Origin: Oegoconia quadripuncta
Lineage: Eukaryota > Arthropoda > Insecta > Lepidoptera > Autostichidae
Direction: 5' to 3'
Length of the DNA stretch: 64,000 nucleotides
NCBI GenBank assembly: GCA_949316235.1
Contig: OX438741.1
Coordinates: 22,906,324 to 22,970,323 of the forward strand
In this document: positions 1-13,800 of the stretch, piece after piece
Layout of the letters: each line of letters starts with the position of its first letter
How positions within the stretch are numbered: position 1 is the first letter of the stretch
Notes under the pieces: model-generated
Told to the model about the DNA's origin: nothing
What the model saw: only the letters and a program-made list of their open reading frames with translations
Database searches by the model: none
Position numbers and translations under genes: made by a program

Positions 1-116
1 AATTTTCTGAATTCCACTTACGATTTTTTCATTCGGAACAGCATGATCTCATAGTAGAATCTCCACTCTGAATTCTGAGCCTTACACTAATTTGTGAATT
101 GATTCTTATAACTTAC

Positions 117-1671
117 CTGTACTAAAAGCACTCGTAGATCATACTTTTTGCCCAAATCTTTCAATCTATTGTTGATATAATCCGGATTCAAATTGTGATA
201 ACGAATGGATAGAAAAAGTATACCTATTGTTTTGCCAATCTCATAATCTGGGACTATATCATCATACTCCCAGGCTACACTTGTAATGGATTTTAGCAAT
301 GGATTGCCTTTCTGTAACATTTTAAATAATGATTAATTAATAGTGGGTAATATCTTCTATTACCTGTTTGTAATTTATTTTCCTTTATACAGTACAATTT
401 CCATATAAAAGATAAATAATTAAAACTTGTGGTACCAAAAAGATTTTTTAAACAATTTAAAATTCAACAAAAATGGAAAACTGTTTTATATTTTGATTTC
501 ATGCTTATTCTTCTTTCCATTTAAGAAGTCACAAAATACAATACCTGTTTCTGATTCACAAGAACACAATGAGTCTTAGATGTTGCCGGTTTGACTGGAG
601 CTTCTTGGGAAGTTCCTAAAAAAACATACAGTACGTTATGTATGGTACAGTACAGGTCATTGTCAAATTAGGGAACAAGGAGCTATATGAATCACAGTTA
701 TAACATATGATCATCATATTTCTTCCTATGATTGTTTATAAAGAAAGCATCTACATATATGAAATTGCAGCTTTTAAAAATATTTAATGGAATCCCATCT
801 GTTTAGAAGACGCTGAGCAAGGAGCCCGTAGATCGCACGAATCTAATTGAAAGGTGGGCAAACATCCAGCTGTCAGTATAAACCACAGGTCCATCTTCAT
901 TGCAAGGGCCTTAAACTCATGGTTGAGCGATAAGTACTTGTAGCGATTCAATAACTGGAATTCTTTACCAGCGGCCACTCTGGTGGAGGTCGAGAGATAT
1001 GGGGTTCCAAAGCAAAGTGCCCTGTTTCCATGCCACTAACATCATTACCCATCTGTTGTGTATTAAGTACTTAAAATAAATTAAAATCGAAAGGAAAGCA
1101 GGTATTGACATTGATTTCACCTGGTTTAACTTCATCTTGTTCAATCTTAGATCTTTTTGGAGATGTAGGTTCACTAATCTCAGCTAGTAGCTCATCAAGA
1201 CCATCATCAAATTCCATTTCTATGAATAAAGTTCACAGTAAATGAGTACCTTCACAGGAAGTAAAATTTAACAACAACGAAGATAGAAAACAAACAAAAA
1301 CCAATACAAAACGCGACCAAAACAAAACAGATTAATGTCAAAATCAGCAGGTACAAAAACAACAGATTAAAGATTTCTCTTAAATTCTCATAAGATGTTG
1401 GAAGGTAAAGGGATCTGAATCTAGACAGCCTAGTCTTCTGATGTATTCAGTAAAGTGATGAATGCTCTACGGAAGTCTAAGGCGGCATGCTGTGAGAACC
1501 CGAAAGCTTCGTTACGCACCATAAATTTTTTTTCACCGATCGTTGTTCGTATCGCTCAGAAGGAAAATCAGTGACACAACACATCTTCTTCTTAGTGAGT
1601 CGATGGTAAAAATAAGAAAAATAGAATGTCCATTATTTACCTTTTTCTTTGGTAGATTTTGGCACTTTCAT
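117..1671 (-). CDS. ERCC1: ERCC1 DNA excision repair protein, 5' part (runs off left edge)
   Basis: ERCC1 is the non-catalytic partner of the XPF nuclease in nucleotide-excision and interstrand-crosslink repair, acting in the nucleus. Four coding exons are visible on the minus strand: 1641-1671 (start MKVPKSTKEK), 1121-1219, 545-615 and 117-311. The splice phases agree and together give 132 codons. The fourth exon encodes the conserved central-domain block with motifs GNPLLKSI, WEYDDIVPDY, LFLSIRYHNLNPDYI and LRVLLVQ, which are diagnostic of ERCC1. The N-terminal region before it is short, acidic and poorly conserved, as in other insects. The C-terminal tandem helix-hairpin-helix domain needed for XPF binding is not in the window and must lie to the left. 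The start codon at 1671 is chosen because an exon with a consensus donor follows it and because it faces the FANCM start across about 140 bp. Identity is secure; bases 1-116 look intronic. Confidence 0.93.
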
Positions 1672-1811
1672 GATTCGTAATTTTAAAGATGGTCACACAC
1701 ACTGGTCTAACCACAGAGTGTCTCGAATATAATTTATCTTGTTTTCGCTCGCTCGAAATTTTTAGATAATATATTTTGATTATATTTTTTACACCGAAAT
1801 GAATAGCGGAC
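1672..1811. promoter_or_regulatory. Candidate bidirectional promoter between ERCC1 and FANCM
   Basis: About 140 bp separate the divergent start codons of ERCC1 (minus, 1671) and FANCM (plus, 1812). No repeat is inserted. The spacing is too short for two independent promoters plus both 5' UTRs, so shared transcription control is inferred. No TATA box or other named element was assigned. Confidence 0.6.
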
Positions 1812-4800
1812 ATGAATAATTTTGCAAGTACTTCTAAGGAAAATGCAGCAACATTTGCAGATGACATTTTTGAAGATTCCTCGATATTGGCAAATTTTAA
1901 TAATACGTCCTTCAGAGAGACGACTTCCAAGGTTCCTCAGAATAACTTAAATGATTCTCACAAAAGCGAATTGAACGTGAGGTTGGTATCTTTTACTAAA
2001 GGTAATTCATGTTTGCAGCCTGCTCTGGTATAAACAATGCCAACAGAAGTTTTTTTTTTTTTTAAGCACTACGGGTTAGCCCTTACCTCAATCACACCTG
2101 ATGTTAAGTGAAGATGAGGCCGAAGGTGGAAGCGTACTGACCCGGAAACCCAAATAATTTGGGGAACTGGCTATCTTATCTGTGACAACCGGAACACAAC
2201 AATACTATTAACATTGCTGTTTGGCGGCAGATTTAGATAAGATGGTGGTAGCTAGCCAGGCGGACATTTAAAATGCCCTACCACCAACCAAACCGAGTAC
2301 TAAACATGTACCCCGCTGGGGATCGAACCCGCGACCTCCGATTCGTAAACCCTATGTTGTTTACATTGAGCCACGGAGGCGGTTAGAAGTAGTAGCAAAC
2401 TATTGTTTTCTTTTTTTACCAGTGCTTTGTGCTGTGACGAGGAAATCAATGGATATGACAAGCTCACTGGGCACACATGGATCTACCCTACGAACTATCC
2501 TGTCAGAGATTACCAATTCAACATTATCAAAGCAGCAATATTGCAGAATACACTTGTAAGTAAATAAAAGACGGATTGCCATAAAATATAAAAATAATAA
2601 AAATAAGTAAATAGAAATACTTTTGCAAGACAAACTTGTTAAGTTTCATAATTTATTAGCTAAATTATATTGAGTAATTTAATAAAATCCATTTTGACTA
2701 TTATTTTGGTAGGTATAAATGATATTTGTAAGTTTAAAGGTGCAGCTGTTGTTATCTTTATTTTAGGTAAGCTTACCCACAGGGCTGGGTAAGACATTTA
2801 TAGCTGCTGTTATTATGTACAACTATTATCGATGGTACCCGCTTGGTAAAATTGTGTTTACTGCACCAACCAGACCACTGGTGGCTCAGCAAATTGAAGC
2901 TTGCTATAACATTATTGCAATACCACCCAGTGACACTGTGGAAATGACAGGTACACATCATATCAAAATCTCCATTTTCATTTTGTAAGATAATAACACA
3001 TTTAATTGATGACCTGTTTGGTGTAGTGGTTAGAAACTGCAGCTATACCAAATGGTTGCGTGTTCGAATTCCACTGTGTGTATCCTCATCTCAGCCCATA
3101 AACATCCCACTGCAGGGATATAGGCCTTCCCTTGTATAATGAGGGAGTATGGGCCCATAGTCCACCACTCTGGCCCAATTCAGGTTGGGGACATTATTGT
3201 GTGTGTATGCTGTTTATATGTGCAAAGATATTTATTTATTTATGCAAATAATAAATAAACACAATAAATGTTTAACTGGAAGAGCAACTTAAAAACAGGT
3301 ACGATTGATTACAACTTATAATAGTGTTGTGTGTCCGCTGTCGAGCAATGTGGTTCCTGACAAAGAATCGAACCAACCAGTCTCTTCTCGTGGTTTGTAG
3401 TTTAAGGCTACTTGTGAGCGTAACAGCATACACCAGTGATGGGCAGCCTCATGGATCGAATGGCAAAATACTGTAACCACCAACCTTTTTGGTAATGGGA
3501 AACATAGCTAGAACATCTGTTCTGTATGCCTGAAAAGAAATTGTGAAGCATTTGTAAATATCCGCTAATGAGAACTGAGTCTATGTAATGGTCTAAGGCC
3601 ACCATTTTCCTGCATTGCGGAGGTAAGAGCTTGTAGTAGCCTGTTTATAGTAGGTTATGAAAACTGATTAAATTGTTATATAATCTTACAAGGTTAATAA
3701 AAGTTTTTGTTAATATCTTTAATGCTTTGTCATAGTTATTACAGGAACTTGACAAACTGAATTTAAAATAAAATTACTTCTAATTCTTCCTAACATTTGG
3801 TCACATTCATAATATTGTTAAACCAGTAATTGAATAAAATTTTAGGCCACATGCAAGTAAACACGCGGAAAGCTCACTGGCAGACGAAAAGAGTGTTCTT
3901 TGCAACTCCACAAGTGATTTACAATGACATAAAGTCTGGCATATGTCCTGGTGATTTGGTCCGTTGTTTGGTGATAGATGAGGCGCATAGAGCCAGGGGT
4001 AACTATGCCTACTGCCAGATAGTGGCCACATTGACTGATTTGGGACACAGGACCTACAGGTTGCTGGCATTGTCGGCTACACCAGGCAGTAAAGTGGATG
4101 ATGTTGTCAATGTAAGAATAATTAAATTTGGAATACAATCTTATTATCTATACATTACATTATAAAACATTTACCTATTATAAGTAGTTATGACAGACGA
4201 CGAACTTAAAAAACGACAGAATTTAAACAATAAGTAGGCTTTGTATGTATTCTACTATACCTATGTATTTTCTATGTACCTGCTGATATATAAATTCACC
4301 TTTTACTTTGCACTATCCAACCACCTATTAAAAAGCTTCTTTAACTGAGGTTGTATCGAAGAAATTGCTATCAGCGATAAGACCGCCTTTGTACGCTGAA
4401 ACTGTACTTTCTTTTCTGTTGTGCAATAAAGTGTATTTGTATTGTATCATACACTATCATTTAGGTTAAATGTTCTTTGTATTTTATTTTGTGTGCTATA
4501 AAGAATTTAATAATAATAATTAGATCAACTCTTTTATGAAATCTTGAAATAACAGAAGGATTATGTACTTGAATTAGAAATTAATTTAAAGAATATTTAG
4601 ACAAGATATTTCTTAATAATAACTGTATTATGTTTATTACTGTTACATTATAATTTCCAACATGATACATATACATAAGAAATATTTGATCCCTCAGGTT
4701 GTAAAGAATCTACACATAGCCCACCTAGAGCTGAGGACAGAGAACTGCATAGATGTAGCCCCATACAGTCATGCACGGAGGATCAACACAGTGATTGTAC

Positions 4801-7800
4801 AGCTTGGACCTGAACTCACATACCTAAGGCAACAATATGTTGAGGTAAGGGAATGCTGTGCAATTAAATGAACACCCTATGTAGTATATATATAATATTT
4901 CTGATGGAAATAGTGAAACATTGAAATTCTTTGTCTTTATATTATGGTGTAAGTATCCATAATATTTTAATTATTGTTCACCATATCCTTGGACATACTT
5001 ATTATTATTTATGTAACCAAGTGGGTAAATAAGCATTAGGACACTGTCTGAAAAAATCTTGTATGGAGATCATAAATTTTAGTTTGAAATATTGTCTATT
5101 TTATATATGCTTGTGTGGTAGATTTAAGTAGTATGTAATAATAAGCTTGAATTTAATAAGAACTATTGTTGTACTATCATCAGAGCGAGGACTCCTGGTA
5201 CAGGTATTTATTTACTTAATAGGGGTCCTCAGCAATCAATTACTGTATTGGAAACTATGGTTACACAATACATTATTTTCATCATTTATGATCATGATCA
5301 TAAAACTGACCGTCATTATCAAATTTTATTACAAATACTGTCGCTTCTAATATCTCATCTCTGCAGATCATGGACACCTACGCACGCAGACTGAAGCAAC
5401 TGAACATCCTGCCCCATAATTTGGGAAACTTATCAAAAGGGAGGGTTGTGATGCTGTATAAAGAGTTTCAGAACAAAGATCGAGGAGCTAGGTAAAATAA
5501 ATAAGGCAAAAGACTAGCTTGTAAAGGCATTCAACACCATTCTTCTTTTATTATAAGCCCTCTAAACATTGTATTTTAAATTTCTTCAGACATCCACAAC
5601 ACAACTATATAATGAAGGACTTCACACTTCTCATTGCCTTGTATCATGGATTAGAACTACTTGTAAAGCATGGGTCCCGAGTGTTCCTCAATTTTTTTGA
5701 TGACCACCCAGAGAAATCTTGGATACAGTCTGATGACAAATTGACAGCGCTCCTTGAGAGACTTAGAGATGATCTTGGGGTCAACCCGCTATCTTTGGAT
5801 AGAAGTATATTACCTGATGGAACAATACCTGAGGTAAGTCAATACTTTTACGTTCCCCACTGCTGCGGATTTTTGAGCTCTTTTTTCACAAAGGTGACAC
5901 TTTAATTTTCGCATCCGCATTCAACGGGTGATCGTTCAAACATCCCACCGCACGCAGCATAGGAAAGTTCTAATACTCAGAACTATTAATGAGATAGGGG
6001 CCAGATACCGTTTGTTGTGATGACTCTGTTGATTTTGTATCTGGCAGTCAACACAATTCCAATAGGAAATATCAAACAAAGATGGGGTCTAATTTGATTT
6101 AGAATCGGACCATAAAAAATTTGTGTGCATTTGAAATAATAATAATAAAATACTAATGAAACTATGATTTCTTCATTATAGTAGTAATGTATAGTATTAT
6201 AACAAGTAAATGTAAGTAATAGGAATATAACAACAATTAAATTTTTATTTGCACTTATTTCATTTGATTTAATGGATCTTATTATGTTCCAGTTACCCAA
6301 AAATTTGTGTTTTGGACATCCCAAGTTTTATAAACTCAAAGAAATAATGTTGGAGCATTTTCATCGTGCGAAAGAAAATGGACAAGATACGAGAGCTATT
6401 GGTGCGTAAGTCATAATCATAACAAAGGATAGGATTTCAAATGAGATGTCTTTACTTAGTCGATTAAGAATTAAAAACAAATGATCAAGTTTCCACAAAG
6501 GTTTTTAAATGTTACTTCCAAGATGGAACTTACAGCTTTATTTGTATAATTTTGCATAGAGGCTGCTAAAAGATAATACCTATTCTTACAGGAATGGGTA
6601 TACGCTACAGAGTAAGTCAATTCAAATTATGTATTATTAATGATACGCTTCTTAGTGTAGGGAGGGGTGCTTGACGGTGAAATTCACAATGTTCTAATAC
6701 TATTGAATTACGTCACCATTCAGTCAAACCTTGCCATTTTGTTGACTATGTGAAGTTCCCTGTACGATAACTATTTATTACAGTATTCTGTGAATATCGT
6801 GAGAGCGTGAACCTGGTGCACTGTTTGTTGCTGCAGTGCAGGCCCCTCATCACTGCACAGATGTTTGTGGGTCAGGGCGCTTCAGGTGAGTTTAGTTTAT
6901 CAACAAAAAAAAGCGAGCCATTGTACTAAACAAAAGAGTTCATTGTCGACCGTTTGGTGTAGTGGTTAGAAACTCAGCTGCTATACCAAAAGGTCGCGGG
7001 TTCGAATCCCGCTAGGGACATATGTTTGTATGATTAATACGGACATGTGTACGCAAGTTATGGATGTTTTTCATTTATATATGTATTTATTTCCAAAAAA
7101 ATAATATGTATTTGTGTAGTGTATCAACCATCTGGTATCCACAACACAAGTCTAGTTCCTTAGTGTGGAGCTAGATGGCACTGTCTGTATATGTCCAAGG
7201 ATATTATAATTACCATTACATTCACACCACATCACTTAGATCTTTATTTTGCTGTATCTCAGCCAGAAACTCCAATTTATTGCCGCGACTAGCTCTCAAA
7301 CAGTAGAAAAGTAGTAATGCTACCATACACAAGGCTCACTCTCTAGTCCTTCCCTTTCTATTGCTTTGGGAGAAGCCTATTTAGTTATATAAAAAAAAAT
7401 ATTTCTTTTTCAAAGTTCGCTTACAGGTAGTTAGTACATAATACCTAGGATAAAAAACATACAGCTTTGTTGTATAACAATAAAGCCCCCCCCCCCCCCC
7501 CCATCACACGTGTGCATAGACTGCTCCCATAATATGGTGTGAGCTATAATCCACCTCACAGACACAGCTTATTGGTGGATTTCTTTTATTACAATCACAC
7601 CTGATGTTAAGTGAGACCGAAGGGGGATGCGCGCTCATTTGGAAGCCCAACTAATTTGCGGGGCTGGCCATCTTACCTCAAACAGCTGGAACACAATGCT
7701 ATTAACATTGTAGCTTGGCGGCAGACTTAGTTAAGATGGTGGTAGCAAGCCAGGCACTAATCAAACCGAGCACTAAACCTGTACCCCATTGGTAATCGAA

Positions 7801-10800
7801 CCCGCGACCGTCGTTTTGTAAACAGCGTTTATATGCCGCCACTAACTGCCTTCAATTGAAAACAACCGGACCGTCTGTTTAATGTACTCTCCGAAGTGGT
7901 CACATATCAGAACGACGAGTGAATGCGACTTCGCCAGTCTTCCAATGTGTGAATTCATTACAGGTAAAGACGGCAAGACGATGGTGTCGCAGAAGCAGCA
8001 GTTGCGCGTGATGCGGTCATTCCGTTCCGGCGCTTGCAACACTTTGGTCGCTACGTGCGTCGCCGAAGAGGGCCTCGATGTTGGCTCTGTTGACCTTATC
8101 TTGTGCTTCGACATATCCACCCGCTCGCCCATACGGCTCGTGCAGAGGTCAGAGCGAGATACATAATATGTAAAATTGAGTAGCAATAGAACCGTTTACC
8201 ATATTTCAAAAGTTCTAAAGTAAGATGCGCTGAGAGTGTCTAAAGGAGCAGTTCCAGCTGGTTATAATATAATCCATCCAAGGAGATACCACCTTAGAAA
8301 TATACCAATTTCCCTGCTACCACTCATAATGTGAACATTTCCCTTATCTCAAACAGGTGCGGCCGCACGGGGCGTGAGAGAGGGGGACAGGTGCATATTC
8401 TAGTCACCGAGGGAAGAGAACATCAGGCATGTTATTTGAGGCCCTAAATATTTATACCTTGTTTACTGATCTCCTTGGTTATGTGTGGTACAGTCATGTG
8501 TAAAAACATGGAATCGGTCAAATCATCAATTATATGCAACCATCGACTTTGTAATAATGATTATTAGATAGTTTTGATGATGTTGTGGTATATTTATTTC
8601 ACTCGACTGTCTTGTTTGGTCGATTTTTAGCCAGCAATTCTCACGGGTCCTTCCATGATTGCAATAGGGATGAATTAGGTACTCCATTCCAAAATACAAA
8701 CCATTGGCGAGTATCAATAACCTTAAACAACAAACCTATTAACACTTCCACGTGGTAATACCTTGCACTACATTCCAGCTATTTTTCATTCTCCACTCCG
8801 TCTTCCAGACACTTCTGGACTGCATCCGTCAGCGTGACGGCCTGAATAAGAAGATCCTCCAGTCCCGCGAGGTGCAGAACGGGCTGTACGCGCAAAATCC
8901 GCGCATGATGCCGCGCGATCACACGCCCGTCTGTAAGAAGATGTTCATCACCGTCGCCAACAAGGAGAAAGACGGAGATAAAGCTAAAAAGGTACTTACT
9001 AGCTCCTCTTACGGCTCTTATTCCTTAATCGCCACATCCACGGGAATAAGCGGACTGGTCCTATTGCTCTGCCAGATCATTTTTAACCTCTAACGCAAAA
9101 AGAAGTGTGTGTCTGTGGCATCGTAGCTCTTAAACGAGTGAACCAATTTGGATTCGGTTTATTTGGAAGCAGGTTTTCTAGCGGTAGTTCTTAGACATGC
9201 TTTATCAACATCGGATCAGTCGTTTTGTTTTAAGCGCTTGTTTCCTCGGGGTTTTTTATATTTATAAATATAAACAATAAACATCCGTTTTGATTTATCT
9301 CTTTCACCTTTTCTTTCTGAGATGTCACATATAATTTTATCTTCTTTCTTCTAGGGCCAAAAAGACTTGAGGACAATGTTGCTAGGAAAACGCTCCTCAA
9401 GTAGTTCTAGTTCGTCCAGCAAGGAGATGGAGAGGATCAACATGATCACAGAAGAGGAGTTTAACAGGATCTTCCCAGATGGTTACTGCGATACTGCGAA
9501 TCTAGAGCAGCCTAAAGAACTTTGGGCTATGAGTAGAGGTATAATATACCATCTGACCGGCATGTTATACATAGTGCCCCCGAGGAACTGGTTTTTAATA
9601 AATCTAGGGATCTTTAAGTCTCGGATGAATAGCCTAGTAGGTGAAAAAGTCTTGATTTCCGTCGTCTATTCCGCCATTCCATATTTTAGAATCCTTCAGG
9701 TTCCTCGCGCGCATAGTGTATACTGCTTGAAACTTGGCCTAGTTAATTCACTTGCCACAATTAAAAAATATATATTACCGGTATTGTCATTTATTTTCCA
9801 CATACCTGTTTTAGAAACCATTAAAAGTTTAAGCGAGAATGAAGAGTCGGGTCGACTGAAGCTTTCTACATGGTTGGAATGGCAGAGGTCTCTGCAGAAG
9901 ACCGTCAATATTGATCACTCGACGGACACGGAGATTCTAGCGTCGCTTCTACAGTACAGTGACGCGAAACGTTTCGATATGCCGGCTTCTACGCAGAATC
10001 CTTGTAAGTTTCCATCGATGATACAACAATATTAAACTTGCGCATTATGTCACGCCTTAACGATGTTTCTTCTCTTGAAGAATTACAAGTTAATGGTCTT
10101 CCATTAAGCAATCATTTTTATAGCAACTTTCAAAAGAATTCTGGTCGTCTTGTTGATAGACGATCGTTTCTCATTTGTTTTAATTATTTTCGTGTGTATA
10201 TTTTGGAAGCAATTGAAAACTATGTCGTGTGTAGGTATATTTTATTTGTCACAGTCTGTAAAGTAATATATTCTGTTCAGGTTTCAACACTCAAGATTTC
10301 GCAACACAAAACATTGCGATTTTATTCCCTGCTAAGGCGAGTAAGATATCATCTCCTGCGAAGATGAAGCAAACCAAAAAAAAACAGAAAATTTTATTCA
10401 TAAAATCCCCTAGCAAGAAAGACGGAGACATTAGAGCTCTCTTTAGTACGGCCACAAAGTCCACAACAAATTATACGAAGTTGATAAATGACTTAGGCGT
10501 ACAATATGATGGGAGCATTCCTACGCGATTACTTAACTTGTTAGTTGATATAAGCGTAGACAACAAACGTAGTGTCAAATCGTGTTATATTTGCCAAAAT
10601 GTATGTGATTGTTCTATTTTACAAAACATGAAGAATCTTTACAAACCACCCATTGCATTGACAATTATCAAAGAACTAAAATTACCTGACCTTGATTTGA
10701 TTGACGACATTGACCTAGAGTCAATAATGAAATGCAGGAAAAAGAATGATGAAAGCAAAGATTTAGAAGAGAGTATAACAGATAGTGTTAACTATCTAAG

Positions 10801-13800
10801 TGTGGACAACAAACATAATTGCAGTAAAAATTTTGACTTGGAATTCGATTTCGATTTACCAATAAATTTAATATCCCCTGAAAAAGAGCAAATACATGAA
10901 CCCTGTGAGAATCCGGAGAAAAACTTCGATATCGGTGATATTGATGACATATTTGCTGATAGCTCCCCAGAAGAAGCTATTAAAAAAGAAATGGACAAAA
11001 CTAATGATAAGAATTCTAGTAATCCAAAGCAAACATTAGGTTTCTTTGGTCTTAATAGTATAGACGATATATTTGCAGATTCTGACGAAAGCGTTAACCA
11101 TACATGTACAAAAACACCAGAAAAAATTGAAAACTGTGATACAAGGCCGATCAACAGAGTGTTTCAAACTAGTCCGTCAATTTTAACTGGTCGACAGAAA
11201 ACTCATATATCTACATCCCCAATACTTGGTAGTCAAGTCCGAAAATTTAAACTAACTACGAAGAAAAATCAGCCACAAAGTTCTACCCCTGTGAGTAATG
11301 TAAGAAGACAATTGATATCGGACAATAGCATTGTTTTTACGCCTGAACATCATGAAATAAAAACGAAATCAATCATACAGAACAGCTTAGCCCACAAAAA
11401 TAATAAAAGTTTGTTTACGATAACTCAGATGGTTGAAATGATAAACAAAACCGGCGACGATAACATCCCATTAGGAAAATCTAATATAAAATTAAAAACA
11501 GACACGAGTATAAATGCAGACAACAGAAGTACGTCACCAATACTACTTACTCAAGCTGATAGACGGAAATCATCAAATAATACTAGTGAATCTAATGTAT
11601 GTAAGGTTTTGACGTCTGAATTTAAGAAATGCGAAAGCCTAATAATACTTGAAAGTGATAGCGATTCCCAAGAGGATACGCAATTGTATGATTTGGATGA
11701 AGAAAATAATGAAAATATCCGTGATGTACCTGAGACAAAATCTTGTGTTGCACCACAGAAAATGAACATTATGAAAGTAGAAGATACGTCAAAAGTACTA
11801 AATACGATAGAAACGTTAAGTCCGATTTGTAATAAGAGAAAATTGGAAACCGATGTTGACGTAACTACTAATTCGCCTTATTTCAATAAAAAGCCGAAAT
11901 TAAATAAAACTGACGATGATAATAAAACGCTCACTCTACAAGAAAAAATTATGGCTACACTAACATCAAATAAATTAGACAAAAATGTTCATAAAAACGA
12001 TTTTAATGTAGAGTATGTATTTTCTCCGCGAAAACGTTTATCTCAGAAGGAAAACAATAATCCACAATTTATGGAGAATGGTCACCAATCTAACAACAGT
12101 GACGATGAAAAGGAATATGTTAGGAAAAGTAACTTAGAAATGTTGCAAATGTTCCGAAGGGTTAAGAAAGCAGATAATCGTCATGAGGCATGCATAAATT
12201 CAAGAACACTTAAACCGAATAAACGAAAAATTAGTTCCGATGAAAGCGATGATTTCATTGATGATCACAAAAGTAATCGGAACCGTAGCCCAGCGAACAG
12301 TGGACGTGAAAGTAATGGCACTACTAACCATAAAGTTCGAAAAGTGAGTATTACTCTGGGTGACTGGAAGCAATTCCTTTTATTGCCTTGTATTGCCTTT
12401 TTGTACAATAAAGTTTTAGGTACCAGGGCAAGGAAAGCCTTTACAAACAAACTGACACATATCCTCTTTTCAGAAAAAGCGTAAAGGAAACCCTTTCCTA
12501 GATCTAGAAGCGGAGTTGTCTGACGACAGTAGACGTGATAGCGGCGACGAGCTGTCGGACGACAGCGTCGGCAGCATCGTCGACTTCATCTGTGATGATA
12601 ACCTCACCCACCATGAGGATATGCAGGCACATTACTTGAGATCTATTACGTAAGTTAATCAACCTGGGCACTACTTTACTAATCGACGAGCGTGTGTGAA
12701 GCAATTGATGAGAGTGGAAGGAGCAAAAGTAGTATGTCAGGATCATTGCAAGTGGAAATCGATAGTCTCTGCCTACCCCAACGAGAAACAGGCGTGAATG
12801 TTTGTATGTATTATGTATACGATTTATATTTCCTCATTATTTACATTAATTGAGAGGTGGGGACGGTGACCGTGAACGGGTATGTGTAGATCTGAATCAT
12901 TTGGAGCTTCCTGATGGAATGTCACGTTGTGGATATAGACCATATCCTATATATCTTACTGCAACACATCACCTTCGATATGACTGAAACGCCTGAAAGA
13001 ACTTGGGGCTGATTTCCATACCCTTTCGGCGCATCAGATCTGTTTCTGAATAAATATGTCCCAGAATCTACAAGAATGTCACCGATTGTCTATTTGTCAC
13101 AAACTAGGCAACATGCTATGAAATCTACACAATGGATAAACATACTACTGACGACCGGTTGGTGTAGTGGATAGTGATCCTGTCAGCGAAACCAACTAAA
13201 TGTATTAAATGATATTCCATGTTACATCTGTGAAAGAAATGGTGTAACGAGTGTTTATTGAATTATTCTTAAGTTTATGGGTTCGTCTTAGGTACAGTCG
13301 ACCGCACTTTACTTTTGACGAGCGGTTGGTGTAATGGATAATGACCCTGTCCGCGAAACGGGTAAATGTGTGTGTGATGAATACGAACATTTATTCCGGA
13401 GTCATGGATGTTTATATAAATATTTATGTATGTTTATCCGTTCTCAAGTATCCATAGTACAAGCTTTGCTTAGTTTGGAACTACATGATTGGGATAAGTC
13501 CTAAATATTTATTTATTAATCTTTAGTATACATAAACATATATATGTCTCTCCATCCATCCCTATCCATCCATGACTCGGGAATAAATGTTTGTAATTCA
13601 TGACTAGTTTATATTTTTTGTAAACTTTGTTAAGAATAAAATACTTTGGAATTTGAATGTTTGAATATTAATTCACCCTTGCGGGGTTCGATCACACAAC
13701 CGTTGGTTTCGAAGGCAGGTTCGCTATCCACTACACCAATCCGTCGTCAAATATATAGATATCTTTCAGATAACTGATGTTATTGAATTATATCAATTTT

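Noticed and set aside
784..1015. A 64-100 codon open stretch on the minus strand (GKEFQLLNRYKYLSLNHEF...)
   Set aside because: It lies in an ERCC1 intron, does not fit the phases of the flanking exons and matches no domain I recognise. It may be a repeat remnant.
2423..2441. Alternative FANCM exon 2 start at 2423
   Set aside because: It has the better pyrimidine tract but needs exon 1 to end in phase 2, where only a weak GTTGGT donor exists. The 2442 start with a GTGAGG donor keeps phase, so it was preferred with low certainty.
10038..10280. Open plus-strand frame between FANCM exons 13 and 14
   Set aside because: A GTAAGT donor at 10004 and a TTCTGTTCAG acceptor at 10280 join the flanking exons in phase, so this is intron.
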